Assembly (NCBI GenBank): GCA_965227265.1
Contig: OZ245738.1
Coordinates: 1,984,001-2,048,000, forward strand
Source: UBA2336 sp965227265
Lineage (GTDB): Bacteria > Bacteroidota > Bacteroidia > Cytophagales > Cyclobacteriaceae
Direction of reading: 5' to 3'
DNA length: 64,000 nt
The position numbers were made by a program, and so were the translations under genes. A model generated the notes under the pieces. That model was not told the origin of the DNA. It searched no databases and saw only the letters and a list, made by a program, of their open reading frames with translations. Positions 34,038-42,064 of the stretch are shown one piece after another. The first letter of the stretch is position 1. Every line of letters starts with the position of its first letter.

Positions 34038-34124
34038 TGTTTTTTTCAGGTTAAAAAATTTCCTGATTGTTGCTAACTTGAAGGAATAACGTTTGAAATC
34101 CGTGTTTTTTTCAGATTAAAAAAA
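34038..34124. promoter_or_regulatory. Direct repeat before susC, candidate operator
   Basis: Two 21-bp copies lie at 34038-34058 and 34103-34123, 65 bases apart start to start. Each reads TG, seven T, CAG, one variable base, then TTAAAAAA, with 20 of 21 positions identical. They sit in the 221-base gap between the DISM-zinc ribbon gene and susC. CACCTTTG at 34186-34193 resembles a -7 box with one mismatch and would place transcription start near 34200, downstream of both copies. The position suits an activator site. The function is inferred. Confidence 0.45.
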
Positions 34125-34230
34125 CATACTATCCCTGCCGTTTTCTTCGTTAAAATAGAGTCCAATTCCTTAAAAAAGTTTAATTCACCTTTGGTTTTTA
34201 TGAAATTAGTCACTTAAACCTAAAATATCT

Positions 34231-37200
34231 ATGGGCAAAAATTTACGTTTTCTCTCATTTGCGTTGCTGCTCCTATTCTTGGGGGGCGGAGCTTTCGCAC
34301 AAACGAGAATTTTAACCGGCACGGTATCCGCTGAGGATGGTCCTATTCCGGGTGTCAGCATCCTCGTAACCGGCACCTCCAAAGGCGTCAGTACCGATGG
34401 AGAAGGTAAATATTCACTTGAGCTCGCGCCTGGTGAAAATTCACTAACGTTTTCATTTATAGGTTACAAGACTGTAACCGTTGATGTTACAAATCGCTCA
34501 GTTTTTGATATGTCATTAGAAACTGATGCGACAGCGCTTGATGAAGTTGTTATTGTGGGATATGGTGAACAGCGCGAAAAGGATCTGACTTCCGCCATCA
34601 CAACGATTAAAAACAGTGAACTGATAAAGACCCCTCAAGGTCAGGCCATGCAAGCCTTACAAGGTAAGGTTCCTGGTTTACAGGTTATTAACAGTGGTGC
34701 ACCCGGTGCAAGCCCAACGGTTCGTGTTCGGGGTATTGGTTCAATGCCGGGCCAGGGCAATGCAAATCCGCTATATGTGGTTGATGGAATGTTTTTCGAT
34801 AACATCGATTTCCTTAATCCAACGGACATAGAAACGATTTCTATTCTTAAGGATGCTTCTGCTGCTTCGATTTATGGAGTACGTGCTGCTAACGGTGTGG
34901 TGCTGATCACAACAAAATCGGGTTCATTCAATCAAAAAACTGAGATCACGTACAATGGTTACTATGGTGTACAGGTGGCACAGAACGTTTTAAAAATGGC
35001 CAACTCCCAGCAATACACCAACTATGCATTGGCAGCAGGCACTGCAGCGGAAGCTGCATTTGTTAACCGCTCATTTGAATACTATGGCCGGAGCCGTGTA
35101 AATCCAAACGTACCAGCGGCTAATACCGATTGGTATGATAAGGTGTTACAAACTGCGCCTATACAAAACCATTCAATTGGTATCACTGGGGGCCAAGATA
35201 AGATTCAATATTCCCTCGGTACAAGCTATTTCAAGCAGGATGGCCTATTGCGAGAAGTAAAAAACAGCTATGAGCGTTTGAACTTCAGAGGTAAGATTGA
35301 CTTTAAGGCTACTGACCATTTGAAGGTTGGCGCTAATCTTAACGTTAGCAATGCACGCCAATATGTGGCAGATGCAGGCGTGTGGGGAACTACATATTAC
35401 GCAGTACCCATTATGCCAGTATATGATGAAGATAATCTCGAGGCAACTCCATTCAAGCTTGCCAGTGCAAAACGATTAGGATACCGCGACAGCAAAAATC
35501 CGTTCTTCACATTAAAGAATAACAATAACCGAAATAACATTGCCAAGTTACTGGGTAATTTTTATTTTGATTATCAGTTTTCTGACAAGCTATCCTTTAA
35601 ATCATCTTACAATGTTACAAACCAAACAATCAGCAGTCGAAACGTTTGGTTTGCTTACAATGACGGATATGTTGAGAACCCAAACTCTCTTACAAGAACG
35701 AATGTTACAACGTTTAACCAGATCGTTGATAATATTCTGACATATAATAATAATTTTGGAAAACATAATCTTCAGTTAATGACAGGTTATTCCTTCAGAA
35801 GTGAGACGTTTGAAGGTGCCACAGCTCGAGGAGTAAATATCCCTACACTTGACCGTAATCATCCGGAAACCTGGTACCTGACCAGTGGAACTTCCATTGA
35901 CCAAAACGGAACGAAAGACGAAGGATCCATTGCATCACGTTTATTTGGTGTATCCTACATCGGACGTGCCGCTTATAACTATGATGATCGCTATTTATTA
36001 TATGCAACGTTCCGGAGAGATGGAACAAATAAATACCAAAAGAAATGGGGTAACTTCTTTACCATGGGTGCTGGTTGGGTACTCTCCGAAGAAGCATTCT
36101 TCCAGGTTCCTCAAATCGACTTCCTCAAAATTCGTGGAAGCTGGGGTCAGCTGGGTAACGACAGTGTTTCGCCTTCCATCGGTCAGCCTACTATTGAAGC
36201 GATCTCTGTTGCAGTTGGAAGTACCAATACACAAGGTATCTTCATCGACACAAATTTTGATTTTGTAGATCGCTGGGAAACTGTTTACGAAACGAACATT
36301 GGAGTAACGGCAAGAGCTTTCCAAAATCGTTTAACAGCAGATCTCGATTATTATGTAAGGGATACGCATGATGCTGTATTACAAGTTAAACTTCCGGCTT
36401 CCGGAGAAGTTATCCGGATGAACGGTGGTGAAATCAGAAATAAAGGTTTCGAAGCGGCCCTTAATTGGAGTGGCGAAATCACTTCCGGAATCCGGTACTC
36501 TGTGGGCGGTAATGTTGCCACCCTTAAAAACGAAGCTACTGACCTGAGAGGTCAGACTTACCTGGATTATGGAACAGCAGAATTTCAACAGCGCACAATT
36601 GTTGGGCAGTCTCTAACAGCATTCTTTGGATACGAAGTAGAAGGTGTATTTCAGGATGAAGACGATATTACCAACAGCGGTTATTCTGCGGAGTTTATTA
36701 CACAAAAAGGTTTAGTTCCCGGGGATTTCAAATTTAAAGACCAGAATGATGACGGTGTTATTGACGGTGATGACCGGGTAAACATCGGATCAATTCTACC
36801 GAAATTTTCCTACGGCTTTAACTTTTCAGTTTCCTGGAAAGGTTTGGAACTGGGCGCTACATTCCAGGGAATGAACGGACATAGCATTCTTAACCGAAAG
36901 CGTGGTGAAATTAACTGGACTGAAGACAGTAATATCGATGCTGAACTTGCCACGAACTTATGGACAGGCGAAGGTTCTTCAAATCGTTACCCTGCCGCTG
37001 CTGGCTTACGCGGAACTAGAAAATCGTGGAACAACAGTATGAGTACTTACCTGGTTGAGAGTGGAGATTATTTCCGTGTTCAGAATGTAAGATTGTCATA
37101 TAATCTGGGCAAAAAAGAATTGCTTGGTGTAACACTGCCTGAGGCAACGGTTACATTGACAGCTGAACGCCCGGTTACTGTATTCAATTACAATGGATTT

Positions 37201-37284
37201 AATCCGGAAGTTGCGGACGGTATTGATAGTCAAACCTACCCAATACCTGCTGTTTACACTGTCGGTCTTAATGTGAAATTTTAA
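34231..37284 (+). CDS. SusC/RagA-family TonB-dependent outer-membrane receptor
   Basis: This is the outer-membrane channel for importing oligosaccharides, powered by TonB. A signal peptide (about 1-24, GGGAFAQ) is followed by a carboxypeptidase-regulatory-like beta domain (about 25-105, GTVSAEDGPIPGVSILVTG). Next come the TonB-box region and SusC signature (LDEVVIVGYGEQREKDLTSA), the plug (GKVPGLQVIN, VRVRGIGSM, DASAASIYGVRAANGVVLIT) and a barrel to the end (YPIPAVYTVGLNVKF). At 1017 residues it has typical SusC length. It lacks an N-terminal STN domain, so signalling through an anti-sigma factor is not expected. The SusD gene follows after 12 bases. Confidence 0.96.
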   Translation: MGKNLRFLSFALLLLFLGGGAFAQTRILTGTVSAEDGPIPGVSILVTGTSKGVSTDGEGKYSLELAPGENSLTFSFIGYKTVTVDVTNRSVFDMSLETDATALDEVVIVGYGEQREKDLTSAITTIKNSELIKTPQGQAMQALQGKVPGLQVINSGAPGASPTVRVRGIGSMPGQGNANPLYVVDGMFFDNIDFLNPTDIETISILKDASAASIYGVRAANGVVLITTKSGSFNQKTEITYNGYYGVQVAQNVLKMANSQQYTNYALAAGTAAEAAFVNRSFEYYGRSRVNPNVPAANTDWYDKVLQTAPIQNHSIGITGGQDKIQYSLGTSYFKQDGLLREVKNSYERLNFRGKIDFKATDHLKVGANLNVSNARQYVADAGVWGTTYYAVPIMPVYDEDNLEATPFKLASAKRLGYRDSKNPFFTLKNNNNRNNIAKLLGNFYFDYQFSDKLSFKSSYNVTNQTISSRNVWFAYNDGYVENPNSLTRTNVTTFNQIVDNILTYNNNFGKHNLQLMTGYSFRSETFEGATARGVNIPTLDRNHPETWYLTSGTSIDQNGTKDEGSIASRLFGVSYIGRAAYNYDDRYLLYATFRRDGTNKYQKKWGNFFTMGAGWVLSEEAFFQVPQIDFLKIRGSWGQLGNDSVSPSIGQPTIEAISVAVGSTNTQGIFIDTNFDFVDRWETVYETNIGVTARAFQNRLTADLDYYVRDTHDAVLQVKLPASGEVIRMNGGEIRNKGFEAALNWSGEITSGIRYSVGGNVATLKNEATDLRGQTYLDYGTAEFQQRTIVGQSLTAFFGYEVEGVFQDEDDITNSGYSAEFITQKGLVPGDFKFKDQNDDGVIDGDDRVNIGSILPKFSYGFNFSVSWKGLELGATFQGMNGHSILNRKRGEINWTEDSNIDAELATNLWTGEGSSNRYPAAAGLRGTRKSWNNSMSTYLVESGDYFRVQNVRLSYNLGKKELLGVTLPEATVTLTAERPVTVFNYNGFNPEVADGIDSQTYPIPAVYTVGLNVKF

Positions 37285-37296
37285 TCCTTATTGACT

Positions 37297-38826
37297 ATGA
37301 AATTCAATAATATTTATAAGAAATGTTTTGCACTGCTGTTGCTGGTAAGCCTGACTACAGCGTGTGACGACTATTTGAATGAGCCCTTGGAAAATCAGCC
37401 TGTTGTGGATGATAATCAAAGTTCAATAACCATGGAAGGTTTATTGATTGGTGCCTACGCTAAGTTCTATGACATTGGCTGGGAAGTTTTTCCAATTATC
37501 TCAGTTAGAGGGGACGATGTAAATGCTTCTGGTGATCAGGCTCCATTAATTGAAACGGATGAATTTAAATATTCCCGATCAACCTGGATGCCGAACAGCG
37601 TATGGCAAGGACTCTATAGTGATATCGTAATCTTCAATGATATGATTGCTGATATCGAATCACTTAACGAAGGTGCTTCAAATCCGGCTATCGGACTACG
37701 CTATATTGCTGAAATTAAAGTTATGCGTGCATTTGAATTGCTACAGGTTGCGCGCCTGTGGGGTAATGTATTCGATCCCCACGTAACGCGCCTTACACAA
37801 ATGGTAACCGAACCTATCCTTTCACACGATGAAGTTATGCAAAGCATCTCAGATGAGATGGATGAAGCGGTTGAGAATCTGCCCGACCTGCGTCCTAATG
37901 AACGTACCGATATTGTTGGAGGCATTACCAAATACACTGCGTTAGCTGTTAAAGCCTGGGCTAATATGGAAATGGCTAATTACAGCGGAGTTGTTGCTGC
38001 AACAGATGAGATCATTGGATCGGGAAAATTCTCACTGGATGATGATTATTACAACTTGTTTAAGATACCTGGAAAGCTTAGTAATGAAAGCTTGCTGGAA
38101 CTTCAATACTCTGATTTCGGGCAAGGAACTGGAGCTTCTACAAGCTACTTATATGCATTTTTCGGACCTGATAAATGGGATCCTGTAGTTGATGGTTCTG
38201 GGAATGGCTGGGGCTTCTGGGAACCAACCATTAAATATGTTGAGTTTATGCTCGACCGTAATGAAGAAAAACGTTTACCCGTTAATGTGTTGTTTACACA
38301 ACATGGCATGGATAGCCTGGAAGAAGTATATGGGGAACTGCCAGCGTACGTATCCAATACCACTGCGAGCGGGGATGTGATTGGATTAACCGGTGCAAAC
38401 CCAAAAGAGTCTCGGGCTATATTTTCAAGCGGTAAGCACTATTTACCGTCCAATCAGCTAACACCTGGGCGTACCGACTATGGAATGAACAATAATTTCC
38501 GGGTTATACGTTACTCCTTTATCCTGTTGATGCATGCTGAAGCCATTGCTTCGGGTGCCAGCAGTACGGTAATGTCTGCAACTGACGCTGTGAACGAGGT
38601 AAGAAATCGTGCGGACCTGGCTCCGATTGGAGGTACAGTCTCGCTTCAGCAAGTATTGGATGAAAAGTATGCTGAATTAGCTATGGAATGGGGTACGCGC
38701 TTCGAAGATTTGGTTCGTCATAACATGACCAGCGAACTGAATGATACTAGAAGAACATATCAGGAGGATGATAGATTCCTACCTTATCCTCAGGCACAGG
38801 TAGATATTTTACCGCAACTTCAATAA
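37297..38826 (+). CDS. SusD/RagB-family surface glycan-binding lipoprotein
   Basis: SusD proteins form the hinged lid over the SusC channel and bind glycan. A lipoprotein signal (LLLVSLTTAC, lipidated Cys at about 23) is followed by DDYLNEPLENQP, the usual SusD opening. The N-terminal helical TPR-like part has LRYIAEIKVMRAFELLQVAR, where most SusDs have R-A-x-x-Y. The C-terminal part has RVIRYSFILLMHAEAIASG and AVNEVRNRADLAPI, then ELAMEWGTRFEDLVRHN, all classic. The ATG at 37297 was chosen over an in-frame TTG two codons upstream. The length is 509 residues. Confidence 0.95.
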   Translation: MKFNNIYKKCFALLLLVSLTTACDDYLNEPLENQPVVDDNQSSITMEGLLIGAYAKFYDIGWEVFPIISVRGDDVNASGDQAPLIETDEFKYSRSTWMPNSVWQGLYSDIVIFNDMIADIESLNEGASNPAIGLRYIAEIKVMRAFELLQVARLWGNVFDPHVTRLTQMVTEPILSHDEVMQSISDEMDEAVENLPDLRPNERTDIVGGITKYTALAVKAWANMEMANYSGVVAATDEIIGSGKFSLDDDYYNLFKIPGKLSNESLLELQYSDFGQGTGASTSYLYAFFGPDKWDPVVDGSGNGWGFWEPTIKYVEFMLDRNEEKRLPVNVLFTQHGMDSLEEVYGELPAYVSNTTASGDVIGLTGANPKESRAIFSSGKHYLPSNQLTPGRTDYGMNNNFRVIRYSFILLMHAEAIASGASSTVMSATDAVNEVRNRADLAPIGGTVSLQQVLDEKYAELAMEWGTRFEDLVRHNMTSELNDTRRTYQEDDRFLPYPQAQVDILPQLQ

Positions 38827-38846
38827 GATTTTAAATTAACAGATAT

Positions 38847-39950
38847 ATGAAAATCATAAACAGAGTATTAATCGTAGCCGCAAGCACATTAGCAGTTTTT
38901 GCGTGTAAAGAAGACGGTTATGTTGATGACATTAAACCTGCAGGACAAGGAGAAGACGTGACAGCACCGGTTGTCACCTTTAATTATCCAATTGAAGGAA
39001 CTTCTTTCCGGGTTGCAGCAGATGTTGCCCCGATCGATATCGATCTAAAAGTGGCTGATGATATTGAAGTGGCAGAAATAACACTTACACTGGACGGTGA
39101 AGAACTGGCCACCTTTACTGACTTCAAAGATTATCGTAATGCTGTTGCAAAATATACCTATGGAACCCTTGAAAATGGCGACCATGTGCTAAGCGCTACT
39201 GCAGTAGATAAGACCGGCAAGACAACTACAAAAACCATAAACTTTAAGAAAGAGGAGCCTTACGATCCGATTTATGAAGCAGAGATGTTCTACATGCCCT
39301 TTAACGGAGATTTTACTGAGCAAGTAAAGATTGTGCAGGCAACTAAAGTAGGTATTCCTGGTTTCGCTGATGATAATATCGATGGCGGCAAATCTTATCT
39401 TGGAGCAGCAAATGCTTACCTGACTTACCCAACAAGCAACCTTACGTTGTCCAGTAATTTCTCAGCTGTATTCTGGTACAAATGTGATAATACACCGGAC
39501 CGTGCCGGTATACTGATTGTAAGCGCACCGGATCCTGACCATCCGTTAGCGCCAAACAATCGTTTAAAAGGATTCCGCTTTTTCCGTGAAGAGGTAGGTG
39601 GCAACCAGGTTGTTAAACTTAATGTAGGAACCGGAACAAAAGAGAATTGGTTTGATGGAGGTGCAGCTGCTAAAGTAACGCCAGGTACATGGACTCATCT
39701 TGCTTTTGTTATAACACCAACCAGTGCAGCAGTGTACATAAATGGTGCATCAGTAAGCTCAGGTCCATTTGATTTAGCAGAGTCTGATATTGACTGGACA
39801 GGTTGTACTGTAGCATCAATTGCTTCCGGGGCACCGCGCTTTCTGGAGTGGAATCACTTGTCAGATGAAAGCAATTACGATGAAATGCGTTTCTTCAATA
39901 AAGCATTAACGCAAGCAGAAATTCAGGCTATCATTGCTGATGAAGATTAG
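38847..39950 (+). CDS. Surface lipoprotein with Ig-like and LamG-like domains (SusE-position protein)
   Basis: A lipobox (LAVFAC, Cys at about 20) is followed by an Ig-like domain (about 40-135, DVTAPVVTFNYPIEGTSFR ... NGDHVLSATAVDKTGKT). A concanavalin A-like LamG domain follows at about 150-367 (MFYMPFNGDF, SAVFWYKCDNTPDRAGI, GTWTHLAFVITPTSAAVYIN, YDEMRFFNKALTQAEIQ). The LamG fold is a common carbohydrate binder. Its place right after SusD, with a 20-base gap, is where SusE/SusF-type binding proteins occur, so a role in capturing glycan at the surface is likely. It is not homologous to SusE by any motif I can see. A terminator follows. Confidence 0.88.
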   Translation: MKIINRVLIVAASTLAVFACKEDGYVDDIKPAGQGEDVTAPVVTFNYPIEGTSFRVAADVAPIDIDLKVADDIEVAEITLTLDGEELATFTDFKDYRNAVAKYTYGTLENGDHVLSATAVDKTGKTTTKTINFKKEEPYDPIYEAEMFYMPFNGDFTEQVKIVQATKVGIPGFADDNIDGGKSYLGAANAYLTYPTSNLTLSSNFSAVFWYKCDNTPDRAGILIVSAPDPDHPLAPNNRLKGFRFFREEVGGNQVVKLNVGTGTKENWFDGGAAAKVTPGTWTHLAFVITPTSAAVYINGASVSSGPFDLAESDIDWTGCTVASIASGAPRFLEWNHLSDESNYDEMRFFNKALTQAEIQAIIADED

Positions 39951-40008
39951 TACTGCGCTATCAATTTTGGCCAATAGTATCCATTAAATATTAAATAGAA
40001 TTATCCAT

Positions 40009-40042
40009 AATGAGGGCCTCGGTTTCGGGGTCCTCATTTTTT
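40009..40042 (+). terminator. Terminator after the SusC-SusD-LamG genes
   Basis: A GC-rich hairpin has arms starting AATGAGGGCCTCGG and ending GGGTCCTCATT, with a short TTTC-type loop and then six T. It lies between the LamG gene and the first GH144 gene, so it may lower the expression of the enzymes relative to the binding proteins. Confidence 0.8.
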
Positions 40043-40049
40043 ACCCTTT

Positions 40050-42047
40050 ATGTACAACAAACTCGCTCCTTATCTTGTTCTTTTTTTAGTGTTTTTTTCC
40101 TCATGTGGAACAGATGAGCCTGAGGATGCAAAGTTCGTTATAGAACATGTATACGTAGGCTCCGTAGAAATCAGCATGGACGGATCCGTAACAACTGGAA
40201 TTCCGATTGATCAAAGTATTGCGTTACAATTTTCTTCTGCAGTTGACGAAGCTTCTGTAGAGGATGGTATTATCCTGAGAGCAGGCGAAGATGTTGTAAC
40301 TGCAAACTTCCGAACTTTAAATAATGGAAAAACTGTTGTACTTACACCTTCCGGACTGCTTAATGCCAGCACGCTTTATACGCTGGAAATTACTGATGGC
40401 CTCCAGGGAAAAGGTGGTCAAAGTTTAACTACTCAAACCATCCAATTTAAAACTACGCTGGGAAATCTTAACCTGGTTAGTGTACTCATTGACAACACAA
40501 ACGTTCTTGCCCTTAATCCTGTTGCTGATGTTCCCCTTTCTTTTTCAGCAACACTAAATTTTTCAATTCCGGTTAATCCAACAAGTTTAAGAAGTGCTGT
40601 TTCGGTAGCCGGGCCTACATCTGCGTCACTGCAATTTGCGTTTTCAAACGAAGATAAAACAGTTGTGATAACCCGCTCCGCTCCACTTCGCTATCTCAGT
40701 AAATATATTCTTACCATATCAAGTGCGCTGAAGGGCGCTGAAGGAGAAAGCTATACCGCAAGCACAAAAACTTTATATACTGAAATTGATTACTCACTCA
40801 AAATGCCTCAATTGGCAAATGATGAGGATGATGATAACGATAACACAAATGACTTACTTTCTGTCGTACAGAAACAGACATTCAAGTATTTCTGGGAAGG
40901 TGCCGAGCAAACCAGCGGTATGGCCCGTGAAAGAAATGGAGCAAACTATGTAACAAGCGGAGGATCAGGCTTTGGCATCATGGCGCTGATTGTTGGAATG
41001 GAACGAAACTTCGTTTCAAAAGATGATGGCCTTGCCAGAATGGATAAAATATTAACGTTCCTCGAAGGAGCTGATCGTTTCCATGGTGCGTGGCCACATT
41101 GGATGCACAGCGATGGTAACGTGTTACCCTTCAGTCCAAACGATAATGGTGGTGACTTGGTAGAAACAGCTTTCCTAGTACAGGGACTAATTACCTTCCG
41201 ACAGTATATCACAACCAACGCAATAACAAACAGCTATAACATTGTTAACCGTATTAACACATTATGGGAAGCCGTTGAATGGGATTGGTACCGCCAAAAT
41301 AATCAAGATGTTTTATACTGGCATTGGTCAGAAGATAAGGGCTGGATCATGAATCACCAGATCAGCGGATGGAATGAAGCCTTAATTGTTTACGTTCTTG
41401 CAGCTTCAGCACCTGCGAACAATACAATCACAAAACCTGTATATGAAAAGGGTTGGGCAAGAAACGGTGCTATCCGGAATGGCAATATGTACGAAGGCGT
41501 AACGCTTCCTTTAGGATTTCCTTCAGGCGGGCCGTTGTTTTTTACGCATTATTCTTGGTTAGGTCTTGATCCGCGCACCCTGAGCGATCAATATGCTTCA
41601 AGTTACTGGACTCAAAATGTAAATCACTCCATTATCAATTATAAATACTGTGTACGCAATCCAAAACAGTATGCCGCTTATAGCGAGGATTGCTGGGGCT
41701 TAACAGCCAGCGACAGTTATCCCGGTTACAGCGCGCATTCTCCTACGAATGACCTAGGGGTAATTTCACCAACTGCAGCGCTGTCCTCGTTTCCATATAC
41801 TCCAGAGGAATCAATGCGGGCATTAAAATTCTTTTACTACACAATGGGCGATCGGGTTTGGGGCGAGTATGGATTTTATGATGCCTTTGATGCCTCTGAA
41901 AACTGGTATGCCAATTCGTACCTGGCGATTGACCAAGGGCCTATCATCGTAATGATCGAAAATTATCGCACGCAAAAATTATGGAATCTATTCATGTCTG
42001 CCCAGGAAGTAAAAGATGGGTTGGACAAGCTTGGATTTGAATATTGA
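40050..42047 (+). CDS. GH144-type beta-1,2-glucanase, copy 1 (lipoprotein with two Ig-like domains)
   Basis: A lipobox (VFFSSC, Cys19) is followed by two Big_5/SbsA-like Ig domains (about 28-135 and 136-250). An acidic linker at about 257-268 precedes the catalytic domain at about 272-665. The family blocks are clear: GGSGFGIMA, HGAWPHWM, NDNGGDLVETAFL, VEWDWY, YWHWSED, NHQISGWNE, FFTHYSWLGLDPR, CWGLTASDSYPGY and MIENYRTQKLWNLF. The family includes endo-beta-1,2-glucanase and sophorose-releasing enzymes from Chitinophaga and Parabacteroides. Older annotation calls it glucoamylase. As a lipoprotein it probably acts at the cell surface. It is 665 residues long and overlaps no other gene after a start correction for copy 2. 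Confidence 0.9.
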   Translation: MYNKLAPYLVLFLVFFSSCGTDEPEDAKFVIEHVYVGSVEISMDGSVTTGIPIDQSIALQFSSAVDEASVEDGIILRAGEDVVTANFRTLNNGKTVVLTPSGLLNASTLYTLEITDGLQGKGGQSLTTQTIQFKTTLGNLNLVSVLIDNTNVLALNPVADVPLSFSATLNFSIPVNPTSLRSAVSVAGPTSASLQFAFSNEDKTVVITRSAPLRYLSKYILTISSALKGAEGESYTASTKTLYTEIDYSLKMPQLANDEDDDNDNTNDLLSVVQKQTFKYFWEGAEQTSGMARERNGANYVTSGGSGFGIMALIVGMERNFVSKDDGLARMDKILTFLEGADRFHGAWPHWMHSDGNVLPFSPNDNGGDLVETAFLVQGLITFRQYITTNAITNSYNIVNRINTLWEAVEWDWYRQNNQDVLYWHWSEDKGWIMNHQISGWNEALIVYVLAASAPANNTITKPVYEKGWARNGAIRNGNMYEGVTLPLGFPSGGPLFFTHYSWLGLDPRTLSDQYASSYWTQNVNHSIINYKYCVRNPKQYAAYSEDCWGLTASDSYPGYSAHSPTNDLGVISPTAALSSFPYTPEESMRALKFFYYTMGDRVWGEYGFYDAFDASENWYANSYLAIDQGPIIVMIENYRTQKLWNLFMSAQEVKDGLDKLGFEY

Positions 42048-42064
42048 TTGTTGAACCCATACGT

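Noticed and set aside
42044..42064. TTG start for GH144 copy 2
   Set aside because: It overlaps the stop of copy 1 and adds seven polar residues. The ATG at 42065 gives a clean signal peptide.
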